64,000 bases of DNA, from positions 140,727,998 through 140,791,997 of the forward strand of contig NC_133772.1 of the NCBI RefSeq assembly GCF_003597395.2, read 5' to 3'. Every line of letters begins with the position of its first letter. Positions within the stretch are counted from its first letter, which is position 1. Below the pieces are notes generated by a model, which had not been told where the DNA came from, did no database searches, and saw only the letters and a list, made by a program, of their open reading frames with translations. Of the stretch, positions 21,401-30,739 are shown in pieces. Made by a program: the position numbers and the translations under genes. This DNA is from Chelonoidis abingdonii (taxonomy: Eukaryota > Chordata > Testudines > Testudinidae).

Positions 21401-22116
21401 CATAAGAACAGCCATACTAGGTCAGACGAAAGGTCCATCAAGCCCAGTATCCTGTCTTCTGACAGTGGCCCAAAGGCAGGTGCCCCAAAGGGAACAAACA
21501 GACAGGTTACCAAGTCATCCATGCCCTGTCACCCAATCCCAGCTTCTGGCAAACAGAGGCTAGGGACACCATCCCTGCCCATTCTGGCTAATAGCCATTG
21601 ATGGACCAATCCTCCATGAATCTATCTAGCTCCCTTTTGAACCCCATTATATGTAATTGCTTTCACAACACCCTCCGGCAAGGAGTTCCAGAGATTGACA
21701 GTGCGTGCATGAAAAAATATTTTCTTGTGTTTGTTTAAACCTACTACCTATTAATTTCATTTGGCGATGCCTTGTTCTTATATTATGAGGAGTAAATTAC
21801 ACTTCCTTATTTACTTTCTCTATACCACTCATGATTTAATAGACCTCTATCATATTCCCCATTAGGCACCTCTTTTCCAGCTGAAAAGTCCAGTCTTATT
21901 AATCTCTCTTCATATGAAGCCGTTCTAGACTTCTAATCCTTTTGTCGCTGTTTTCTGAACCTTTTCCACTTCCAATATATCTTTTTTGAGATGGGCAACC
22001 ACATCTGCACACAGTATTCAGGTGTGGGCATACCATGGATTTATATAGAGGCAATATGATCTCTTTCTTGAGTGGTAACAGCTAATTTAGACCCCATCAT
22101 TGTATATGTATAGATT
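21401..22116 (-). mobile_element. CR1 LINE, minus strand (3' end), interrupted by another CR1
   Basis: Starts 'cataagaacagccatactag', the reversed CR1 3'UTR, through 'ggctaatagccattgatgga' to 'catcattgtatatgtatag'. The element continues after the nested CR1 at about 22751 ('ttaggattatgttttccaat'). The outer CR1 is therefore older than the inner one. Confidence 0.9.
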
Positions 22117-22750
22117 CTAGACTCTAGGACTGGAAGGGATCTCGAGAGGTCATCGAGTCCAGCCCCCTGCCTCATGGCAGGACCAATATACTGTCTAGAC
22201 ATCCCTGAAAGACATTTATCTAACCTATTCTTAATTCCGAGATGGAGATTCCACAACCTCCTAGGCAATTTATTCCAGTGTTTAACTACCTTGACGTTAG
22301 GACTTTTTCCTAATGTCCAACCTAAAATCTCCCTGCTGCAGTTTAAGCCCATTGTTCTTGTTCTAGCATTAGAGGCTAAAGTGAACAAGTTTTCTTCCCT
22401 CCTCCTGTGACACCCTTTTAGATCTCTGAAAACTGCTATCATGTCCTCTCTCAGTCTCCTCTTTTTCAAGCTAATAAAACCCAATTCTTTCAGCTTTCCT
22501 CCATAGGGCATTTCTCAAAGACATTTTAATCACTCCTGTTGCTCTTCTCTGGACCCTCTCCAATTCTCCACATCTTTCTTGAAATGCGGTGCCCAGAACT
22601 CGACACAATACTCCAGTTGATGCCTAATCAGTGCAGATAGATTAGAGCGGAAGAAATCTTCTCGTGTCTTGCTCACAACCACCTGTTAATACACCCAGAA
22701 TCCCGTCACGTTTGCTTTTTTTTTTTGCAACAGCATCACTACTTTGCGAC
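22117..22750 (-). mobile_element. CR1 LINE inserted into an older CR1
   Basis: Starts 'tctagactctaggactggaa' and runs through the reversed C-terminus of ORF2. The minus-strand frame 22041-22511 reads LKKRRLREDMIAVF and KVVKHWNKLPRRL, typical CR1 C-terminal motifs. It splits the outer CR1 at 'tatgtatag' | 'tatttagttagg'. Confidence 0.85.
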
Positions 22751-23455
22751 TCATATTTAGTTAGGATTATGTTTTCCAATGTGCATTACTTTGCCTTTAT
22801 CAACATAATGTCACCTGCCATTTGTTGCCCAGTCACTCAGTTTTGACCGATCCTTTTGTAGCTATTCGCAGTCTGCCTGGGACTTAACTAGCTGAGTAGT
22901 TTTGTATCTTCTCAAATTTTGCCACTCATCGACTCTCAGCGCTCCTCCCTTTTCCAGATTGTTTAATGAATATGCTTGAACAGGACTGGTCCCAGTAACC
23001 CAGTACCTCTCCTCTCCATTCTGAAACTGACCATTTATTCCTACTCTTGTTGTTTGTTTTTCCATTCAGTATGCTAACCATGACAGGACCTTCCCTCTTA
23101 TCTCATGACAGCTTATTGTTTTCTTAAAGAGCCTTGGTCGTAGGGCTCCTGCCACAAGGCTTTCTGAAAATCTACTTACACTATATCTACTGGATCTCCT
23201 TTGTCCGCATGCTTGTTGACCTCCCCTCAAAGAATTCTAGTAGATTGGTGAGGCATGATTTCCCTTTATAAAAACCATGTTGACTATTTCCCAACAAATT
23301 ATGTTCATCTATGTGTCTGACAATTTTGTTCTTTACGATAGTTTCAACCAGTTTGCCCGGTACTGAAGTGAGGCTTACTCGCCTGCAGTTGTCAAGGTCA
23401 CCTCTGGAGCCCTTTTTAAAAGGCTCCATGAAGTCCATGTAGTCTGATATCCTTT
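22751..23455 (-). mobile_element. CR1 LINE, minus strand, RT N-terminal region
   Basis: Continuation of the outer CR1. The minus-strand frame 23187-23438 contains RRVSLTSVPGKLVE and QHGFYKGKSCLTNLLEFF, the RT motifs 1-2 region of CR1. The frame is broken between blocks by indels. Confidence 0.85.
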
Positions 23456-23679
23456 CTCTGACAACAACTAGAAAAAAGATACTTCAGAGGAAGTTACAGC
23501 ACCACCACAGTAATAGCTGTGGGATAATCTGTCCAATATATTAGCCCACATCATGCTGGTCTCTGATAGTTAGAGATTGGCTTAAATCCTCAAGCACAAA
23601 GTTAGTACCTCTTTCAAAAAGTCAGCATCATGAATTATGACAGCACTGGATATTCTTGATATCCATAAAATTGTACAAT

Positions 23680-24400
23680 CTTTTTTGAATCCAGCTAAAT
23701 TCTTGACCTCAGAAACTTCCCATAGCAGGCAGTTCCACAGCCTTATTACATGATGCATTAAATTGTATTTCCTTTTATTGGTTTTGAATTTCCCATGTTT
23801 TAATTTAATTGATTGCTCCCTCAGTCTTATGCTATGGATCAGTCATTATTTTATAGACTTTTATCATGTCCTATTTTATTTATTCCCTTTCCAACTTAAT
23901 CTCAATCTCTCTTCAGGAGAGCTTTTCCAAGCCCTTAATCATTCTTGTTGCCTTCTTGTGAACCCCTTCTAGTTCCTGTGAACCCCTTCTAATATCTTTT
24001 ATCCTTTATGAGCTGGGGTGACCAATACTGCACACAGTATGTAGATGAGGCTGCACCATTGATTTATTTAAAGTCGTTATAATATTCTTTGTATTATTTA
24101 CCATCATGTTCCTTAAGAATCTAACATCTTATTTGTTTTTATTACCGTAGCTGCACATTGACCAGAGGTCTTCAGTGATGAAAAGTCCCTTCTAGTATAT
24201 GAGTAGATTAAACTTCTCTCTAGTTGTCATGTGTGTTTATTGACAATGAATTTTGTTTGTCTTTGTATTGACCATTCACCTAGCTTGGTTTGGTGTCTCT
24301 GAAGTTCCTCACAGTTTCAATCCTCAGTATATTGAAGCAGTCATGAATCCTGCCTACTAAACATACTGGTATATCTTCCCTGATGCAGCGATTGGTGACA
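23680..24400 (-). mobile_element. older CR1-like LINE fragment, minus strand
   Basis: Ordered phrases such as 'cttcccatagcaggcagttccaca', 'ttatagacttttatcatgtcc', 'cccttaatcattcttgttgcc' and 'gctggggtgaccaatactgcacac' are reversed CR1 C-terminus and 3' region, more diverged than the neighbouring copies. It contains a local duplication 'gtgaaccccttct(a)' at about 23958-23992. Confidence 0.7.
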
Positions 24401-24479
24401 TTGTTTGAATCATCCTTTAAGGATTCTTTGAAATATACAAGCCCCTCTGCTTGTCAGGCAGGTCTTATTCCACGTACAC

Positions 24480-25900
24480 TGAACATTGTCTAGGTTCTCT
24501 CCTTCTCTGACATCTCTCTACAGTGAGTTGAAAAGTTTGTAGTTGTCCCCTCAGCTGAATCCATGAAATTACCAGTTAGATGGCTCTCTCATATCTAATC
24601 TCTTTAATGTGAGACCATTCGATGCTTTCGTAATTCATGCAATCAGCCAGAATCATAATGCAAGAGAGCCAACTGATATTAATTCCTCAGGCATCACCAA
24701 ATGGCATGTAACTGTAGGCAACAAACGGACAGGAGAGAGAATGGCAATCTGGAAAGTAAATGTCAAATGACACTTGAATCAGCCTCCTCATTTTACAAAA
24801 GAAACTTTTAAGATATTTGACATCCTTATCCCTCAATTGCAACTTGAAAACCACTATTGTGAATAACTTGACATATCTTGTGGCTGATAATTCTAGTCCC
24901 TGATGAAATCTGAAAACACTACAACCTCTTCGTAAATTACACTCTGCTTTCCTTGTAGCACCACTGATGCAATCCAGACATCATGTTTTTTACCAAATAG
25001 GTTTTAATAGAGCTGGTACAAAAATAAAAACATTTCACATTTTTTATGGAAATTTCACACCCACAAAATCCCTGAAAAATTCAATTATTTGACGTGGTCT
25101 CATGCTGGAACAACAAGTACCTCAATATAGCTGGAAACAAAGAGAAGAACTGCTCTAACAGCTACTGCAATGCCTTGCCATTTGTGTGTGAGGAAATAAA
25201 ACCCCAGTTGAGAGTCCACTGAATGAGTATTTAATTAATTGTAAATCAAAATGTAATGATTATTTGGATAAGTGTGACAATGAACTCTATTATTATACAC
25301 TCCGGATTCTGACTCTAGTTCCATGTTTAACATTTGTAACTCTTGTCTGATGCTCATTCGGTTTCCCCAGTATTCCGTGACTAGTAGCATCAACAGGTGT
25401 TCCAAAAGAGGGGAATGAATTGTCAGCTTTTCATCACAGGTTACCATTACAGATAAGCAAATACTAGCAAATCCCCAGCAGCAGATGAATCGTTTCCATT
25501 TAAGTATTCAGTAGAAAATGCACTCAAAAGCCATGCACTAAGGCTGCATCACCAGAGCAAAGAATCCTGTGAACAAGTGATATGTACCTGATATTTTCTA
25601 TGCAGAAATATTGGTATTTGCTCTAAGACAGCATTTTAAGCTCACATGTTGTAACGGCGTTAGAGTGCATTATTAATTAGTAGCAGTATTGTACCAATCC
25701 TTTCCATGCTCTTGCTGGTACACTTTATGTAGTTACAGCTAATCCGCTCATTACTCAACTAGAAAGTGGAATACTTTGGTTCAGCTGAAAGAGGAGACTT
25801 TCCAGCTTGAAGAAAGCTATTTGTTGTTGGAAGAGGCTAGTATTTAATGCCTTGCCCTTGCCCTTGCCCTTCTTTTCCCAGTCTGAGATCCAGCCACCAA
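24480..25900. other. mostly unassigned; one hexamer microsatellite
   Basis: An AT-rich patch at 25008-25100 starts 'tagagctggtacaaaaat', the end of the fuzzy repeat family. A short (cccttg)n run lies at 25850-25871. No gene recognised. Confidence 0.45.
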
Positions 25901-25934
25901 ACTCTCACATCAGACTAGATTCACCAGTATGCTC

Positions 25935-25972
25935 CAGCTGGTTTGCACAGCGGTGGTGATGCAAACCAGCTG
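25935..25972. repeat. perfect 13-bp inverted repeat
   Basis: CAGCTGGTTTGCA (25935-25947) and TGCAAACCAGCTG (25960-25972) are exact reverse complements separated by 12 nt. It could form a hairpin; the same sort of 'gcaaaccagctg' palindrome is seen in dispersed repeats, so a gene-regulatory role is not implied. Confidence 0.85.
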
Positions 25973-25989
25973 TTTTCCTGATTTACGTG

Positions 25990-26950
25990 TAGTTAAGCCA
26001 AGTCTGCGGTACCATCACATTGCTGCACAGTGCAAAGTGGTCAGAGCATCACTATGAACCTCCCCCTTCATTGCTATTTCTTATTTTTCACTGGAACCAC
26101 CCTGGGAAGTGTTTTGGGTGGGGACAGAGCTATTGTGACTTGTCCTGTTGCTGTGAAACAAAGCGTGGCAGAGACTGGGGAGCATCCGGAGATACAGCAC
26201 TTGAACATGTGGAGACCGGAAGGGGAGCTGCTGTTTCCAAACTGGTATCTAGGCAGCTGTGCGAGGAGATGTGGGGACCAGGGATGTTTCCCAGGTGTTC
26301 TTAAGGTGTATCATGACCATGTCATACACGCAATCTACAGGTGTGCAATTGTGGTGTTATATGTGCAATCTACAGGCACTGGAGTCCCTTGGTATGTGCT
26401 CTCCTATCTCACAATGGAGCCGAGTTGACACCATAAAGGCAGATCCAGACCCATAAGTAAAAGGCAACGTCTGTTTTCTTACGTGGAAAGCCTGATTAGT
26501 CAGCGAAAAGCTGGAAAATGTGCCATGTTTGTCTTGGCTACTCTGGGAATTCTTCTGTGTATGCCCAGGACATGCACAAGGCCTTGACAGCATTTATAAC
26601 ACAGTTTCAGTCTGAATTATAAGGTCCAAAGGAGCCTGACCTGCCTTTTCCCTCATATTATTTATAAAATTAAGGCAATTGGTGTTCAGACCTAACCTGT
26701 CCTTTAAAGGGAATCGGAGCTTTTTTTCCTTTTTTTTTTGCATTCAGCATCAGCTGTCCATAATCAAGCAGCAGAGCCCCATGTTTACAATCCAGCAGTG
26801 AGAGTTTGGGGACAAGCTACTTGACAATCTTGGTCTTGTAAAACATTTGTGAACTCATGAGTGCAGGAGCGGACGCTTACCTACAGCGATGCTGGTGAAG
26901 CATGGCTTCATTGAATGAGGTGGCTAAATCTAACCCTGCCACTCCTCACG
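25990..26950. other. unassigned stretch
   Basis: Overlapping ORFs of 60-130 codons in three frames (26020-26456) have no recognised domain. The phrase 'gcaatctacagg' occurs twice at about 26330-26375. No repeat class recognised. Confidence 0.4.
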
Positions 26951-26962
26951 GTTAGCTGGGCC

Positions 26963-27085
26963 CAGGGTGACCAGATGTCCCAATTTTATAGGAATAGTCC
27001 CTGACATTCGGGACTTTTCTTATACAGACACCTATTACCCCCCAGCCCCATCCCAAGTTTTCACCTTTGCTATTTGGTCACCATA
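26963..27085. mobile_element. hAT-type MITE (123 bp) with 8-bp target duplication
   Basis: Starts CAGGGTGACCAGAT and ends ATTTGGTCACCATA, inverted with a degraded right tip. Flanked by GCTGGGCC at 26955-26962 and 27086-27093. Short, non-coding, widespread type in reptile genomes as I remember it. Confidence 0.85.
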
Positions 27086-27093
27086 GCTGGGCC

Positions 27094-27489
27094 CCTAACT
27101 GGCAGCAGCTGTGTCTAGAAGCCTCCCTGGGGACCCAGGCCAAGCCCACTTCACTCCTCCCTCCCCTTAGAAGGTTGCTTCTCTGTCAAGAATGGACCAG
27201 AACAAGTTCAGTCTCAAATGAATCCCAATCTAAAGAGTTAGTGTTAACTGAAGTCTAGAAGGTAGAAGTAAACAAAACATAGGCCCCATTACTTCCTCCC
27301 CCAGACTATGGGTGCCTCAAATCTCACTGGGGCAGAAAAATGTCATCTTTGTTCCAAGCAGAAGTCTCTCTTATTGGAAACAGCCACATCTTTCCTTCCC
27401 TCCTTGGGCCATCTCAGAGCTCAGCTTCGCTCCTTTAAATTGGCCTTTGCTGTGCCTCTCCTCCTCTCTCCTCTGAGACATCCTGGGTA
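27094..27489. other. unassigned stretch
   Basis: Two short plus-strand ORFs without recognisable domains; nothing else seen. Confidence 0.4.
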
Positions 27490-27494
27490 CCTTG

Positions 27495-28600
27495 TGTCAT
27501 AAGTAGATAGGTAAGGTAAGGGTTAAGTTTCTTTTACCTGGAAAGGGTAACCAAACACCTGACCAGAGGACCAATCAGAGAACTGGATTGTTTAAAGTCA
27601 GGGGCGGGAATTTGTATACTCGGGGTCTTTTTTGTTTTCTCGGCTGTGAGTAAACAAGGTTTCCTCCTAACTCCTTCTTATTTCAAATATTATACCAAAA
27701 GTCTGTGAGTACAAAGGAACCCCCAAAGCAATTCGGCTATGAGGAGCTTTGGGTTGTACGAATAGATGTGGATGGCTGTGTCTTTTGTTGTTTTCTCGGC
27801 TGTGAGTTAACAAGCTTCCTCCTAACTGCATCTTATCTCCAAGTGTCTCCTACACATCTGTGAGTACAAAGGAACCCCCAAGCAATTCGGCTATGAGGAG
27901 CTTTGGGGTGTATTTACATGTATGTGGATTTGTTGGACTGGTTTAATTGGGCTATCTTTTAAATCAGACTGTTTCTTCATATTTTCTTATAAGCAAGAGC
28001 CTGTATTGAGTTTCTTAATGCAAGATTATTGTTTTATATTTTCTTTCTTTTTTTATATAAACTTTTCTTTTAAAACGTGTGGAAGTTTCTTTTCCTAGGG
28101 AGGCAAAGGGAAGGGAAAAGCCAGGCTGTGGGCTATTTTCCTATTGCTTTCAGGGAAAGAGCAGGCTACGGGGAAAGATAAAAAGAATCACCTCTGTATC
28201 AGGTACCTGTCTCCCTCACGGGAAGGCAGGCACGGGGAAAGGCAAAGCCAAGCTGTTGGTATTTTGCATCTCAATTGTCCTGAGGGTAGAGAACGCTTAT
28301 CTCTTGGGAAGCAGAGAAACCGGTTTCTTGATACTCGCAGGCTAGACCAAGAGGCAAGCCTGGGAAGGAGGGGGGAAGGGGTTTTCTCCCCTGCTTTTAG
28401 CATCCAAGGGATTTGGAATCTGGGTGTCCCACCAAGGGAGGGTTGGGGACACCAGAGAGAGGAAAGGGGGGATCAGGCCCTATCAATTCCTGATCTGGTG
28501 GCAGCCTATCAGATCTAAGCTGGAGATTAAGCTTAGAGAACTTCATGCGAGTACCTTATATTTGAACTCTAATGTTCAAATTGAGGATTAATACTTGACA
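27495..28600 (+). mobile_element. solo LTR (1106 bp) with 5-bp target duplication
   Basis: Starts TGTCATAAGT and ends ATACTTGACA, so the ends are TGTCA...TGACA. It is flanked by CCTTG at 27490-27494 and 28601-28605. Such termini with a 5-bp duplication mark an LTR retrotransposon or retrovirus-like LTR. The LTR holds a tandem duplication of about 140-160 bp: 'gttttctcggctgtgagt(a/t)aacaag' to 'gctatgaggagctttggg' occurs at about 27630-27750 and 27790-27905. No internal coding region is present. The overlapping ORFs at 28079-28518 are purine-rich LTR frames. Confidence 0.9.
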
Positions 28601-28605
28601 CCTTG

Positions 28606-29550
28606 ACCAGACCATTCAGTTCCTCTCCTGAGGTGAATCTTTCCAGCTGCCTGGCTGGGTTAATTAAGGGGCTGGGTTGGTTCTCTCACTACGCATCACA
28701 CAATTGTCTGCTATTATCTCTGTCTGTTCGTTTACCCAGCAGTGACTCCTAACAACTCTTTTAGGTTTGCGTATTGCCCCTCCAATCCTGGGGCTCTAGG
28801 CTCCTAGTGAAGGAGGAATAAGCTTGAGGCCTAGACTGAGGCTGCTGCCAGGGTACAGACTCCACCTCACCAGTTTCAAAGAGAGTTTATAACATGTCAG
28901 TGAATTCTGCTTCCTGACTGCCATGGATCAGTGCTTCCCTGAGTACTGGACTCAGGGTCGCACTGTTAAGATCCCCGTCATTGGATGGCTTCTGAAATTG
29001 CTGTTCCTTTAACTCAAATCTTTTTCTGATTCCACATTTCTGATTCAAAAATGAAAAACTAAACAGAAAAATTAGAGCAAAAAAGTTTATTTTGGGGATT
29101 CACGGCAGAACTTTCTCACTAGCTACCAGCAAAATGGGCCAAATTGAACCCAATGATTCTCAGTAATTAATGGCTATGGGCTTGGGAAGGATTGCTAGCC
29201 CCAGTTCTCAGCACTGAAGCTCTAGCTGGTAGGAAGTTTCCAGGCATACCACATTCCATCAATAAGAGTAAAGGGCTGCCATCAGAGACACCGTCAGGAA
29301 AACTCTAGGAAGTCTGTGGCCTTTCAAACCACAAGTATACATGCACTGTGATATAGGGTGAGCTGCTATAATGCATAATTGTATCTCTGAAAGGTGGCAA
29401 GCCTCTTTGCCACCTCTGAATAGTTCTGATGAAGATTTCCATGACTTGTATATTATGTGAGGGGCAGATGGTTGTTTCAACCAACCAGAAAGACATTATT
29501 GCAAAGATCTGCTCATGCTCAGGGCTGTGCAGCTGTTTTACATTTTGGGC
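28606..29550. other. unassigned stretch
   Basis: No gene or repeat recognised with confidence. Confidence 0.4.
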
Positions 29551-29552
29551 AC

Positions 29553-30244
29553 TGTAACAGTGTAGGATTCACCCCTGCGGCGCCTCCTGCTGGTCGTCAT
29601 GGGAATTAGCTCTTCCAGCCTCTGGAGCGCCCTCTTCAGGCCAGTGTTCTGCTGCCATTGGCCACCCTGTCCCTCCCAGGACTCAGGTGCCCAATTATCT
29701 GGGATACTGCCCCCTGGCCATACACCCCTCAGTCTCAGGGTCTCCCCTCCCCAGGGAACCCCCACCCTCTATCCCCACATCACCTCAGTCGTAAGCTACT
29801 GCCAATCACCAGTTAGCGCCCCACCCTGGGGCAGACTGCGGTATCAGCCACTGATCACAGGCAAAGGTGGGTCTGGACCTGCTGCCTCTCTCTGGAACCC
29901 AGTGCCTCTATGGGGCCTTGCACAAGGCCTGGCAGCCTGAGGAGTTGCCAGCCTGGAGCTCCCCAGCCCCTCTGGCCTTTCCCCAGCCCTGCCTCACTCT
30001 AGGTACCCTGAGCTTCCCAGCTGCCAGGCCCCTTTCTCTCTCTAAAGGCAAAGAGAGACTGTCTGTGCTTCTGGAACACTGGCCTGTTTGTACTGGCCAG
30101 CTGTGGCCTGACTGGGGCGTGGCCACAGCTGTGGCTGTTTCCCCAATCAGCTGAGGCTTGCTGCTTTCCTGTCGCAGCCTCAGCCCTCTCCCAGGGCTGA
30201 TTTCAAGCCCTTCAGGGCAAGAGCAGGTGACCCTCCCCGCTACA
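29553..30244. mobile_element. GC-rich LTR-like repeat (about 690 bp)
   Basis: Starts TGTAACAGTGTAGG and ends CCCCGCTACA (TGTA...TACA). The interior is C-rich on the plus strand ('gcgcctcctgctggtc', 'gccagctgtggcctgactgg', 'cagggctgatttcaagccc'), like C-rich turtle LTRs I have in memory. No matching 5-bp flanks were found, so the boundaries are tentative. Overlapping ORFs here (29599-30261) are proline/serine-rich shadows. Confidence 0.55.
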
Positions 30245-30456
30245 GAATTCCTGTGCACCACAAATTCTAGCTGACATCAAGGAATACAAGATTGGCTTCC
30301 AATTATTGTAATAGCTTCACTAACACACTGTACATGCAGCACCAAAACTCGTAAAAATATCTTCTTGATTATTCCAGGTAGCTAGTAATTTGATAATCAA
30401 AACCATTTCTTGTACTGTGTGACATAAAGTGAATGTTAAATGTGTTCCTCTCCCAG

Positions 30457-30620
30457 CAATAATCACAAAAGGAGTTCAGATGACCACCTCCTGCCCTCCA
30501 TTGCTGGACATTTTTCTGAGAAATTCACATCACTCCCACTACATGCTCACTCTTCCTGCTCCAGACTGTCCGGGGTTCTGGAGGAGGCTCAGAACAAGAT
30601 CAGGGGAGACAAAATGTGGG
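30457..30620 (+). other. candidate host coding exon (164 nt), unidentified
   Basis: A good 3' splice site (tgtgttcctctcccag|C, acceptor AG at 30455-30456) and a consensus donor (TGTGGG|GTAAGT, 30621) bracket 164 nt that is fully open in one frame. The encoded stretch reads SSDDHLLPSIAGHFSEKF...RLSGVLEEAQNKIRGDKMW, a varied composition unlike the surrounding repeats, with serine-rich then charged helical character. Phases would be 2 at entry and 1 at exit. I do not recognise the protein. It lies between an LTR-like block and unassigned DNA, with no second exon visible nearby. Confidence 0.4.
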
Positions 30621-30739
30621 GTAAGTGCTGTTCTCACATGGAGAAGCATGTTCGCAACCTTAACTTCTCTTGGTGGCAGCTGACTTCTTTCCTACTCAGA
30701 CTGAGAGACACCAAGGGACGGAGAAGATAAGACATGTGG

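Larger units (their letters stand above)
18092..22116. repeat. second copy of ~4 kb duplicated block
   Basis: Partner of 11640-15608, with fewer apparent frame breaks and better agreement with repeat consensus. Contains, in order, CR1, MITE, CR1 continuation, an unclassified repeat (about 19955-20225), a SINE (20550-20850), unique DNA and a CR1 3' end. Confidence 0.9.

Noticed and set aside
29599..30261. ORFs of 95-117 codons on both strands
   Set aside because: Inside a C-rich LTR-like repeat; no domain, no consistent frame.
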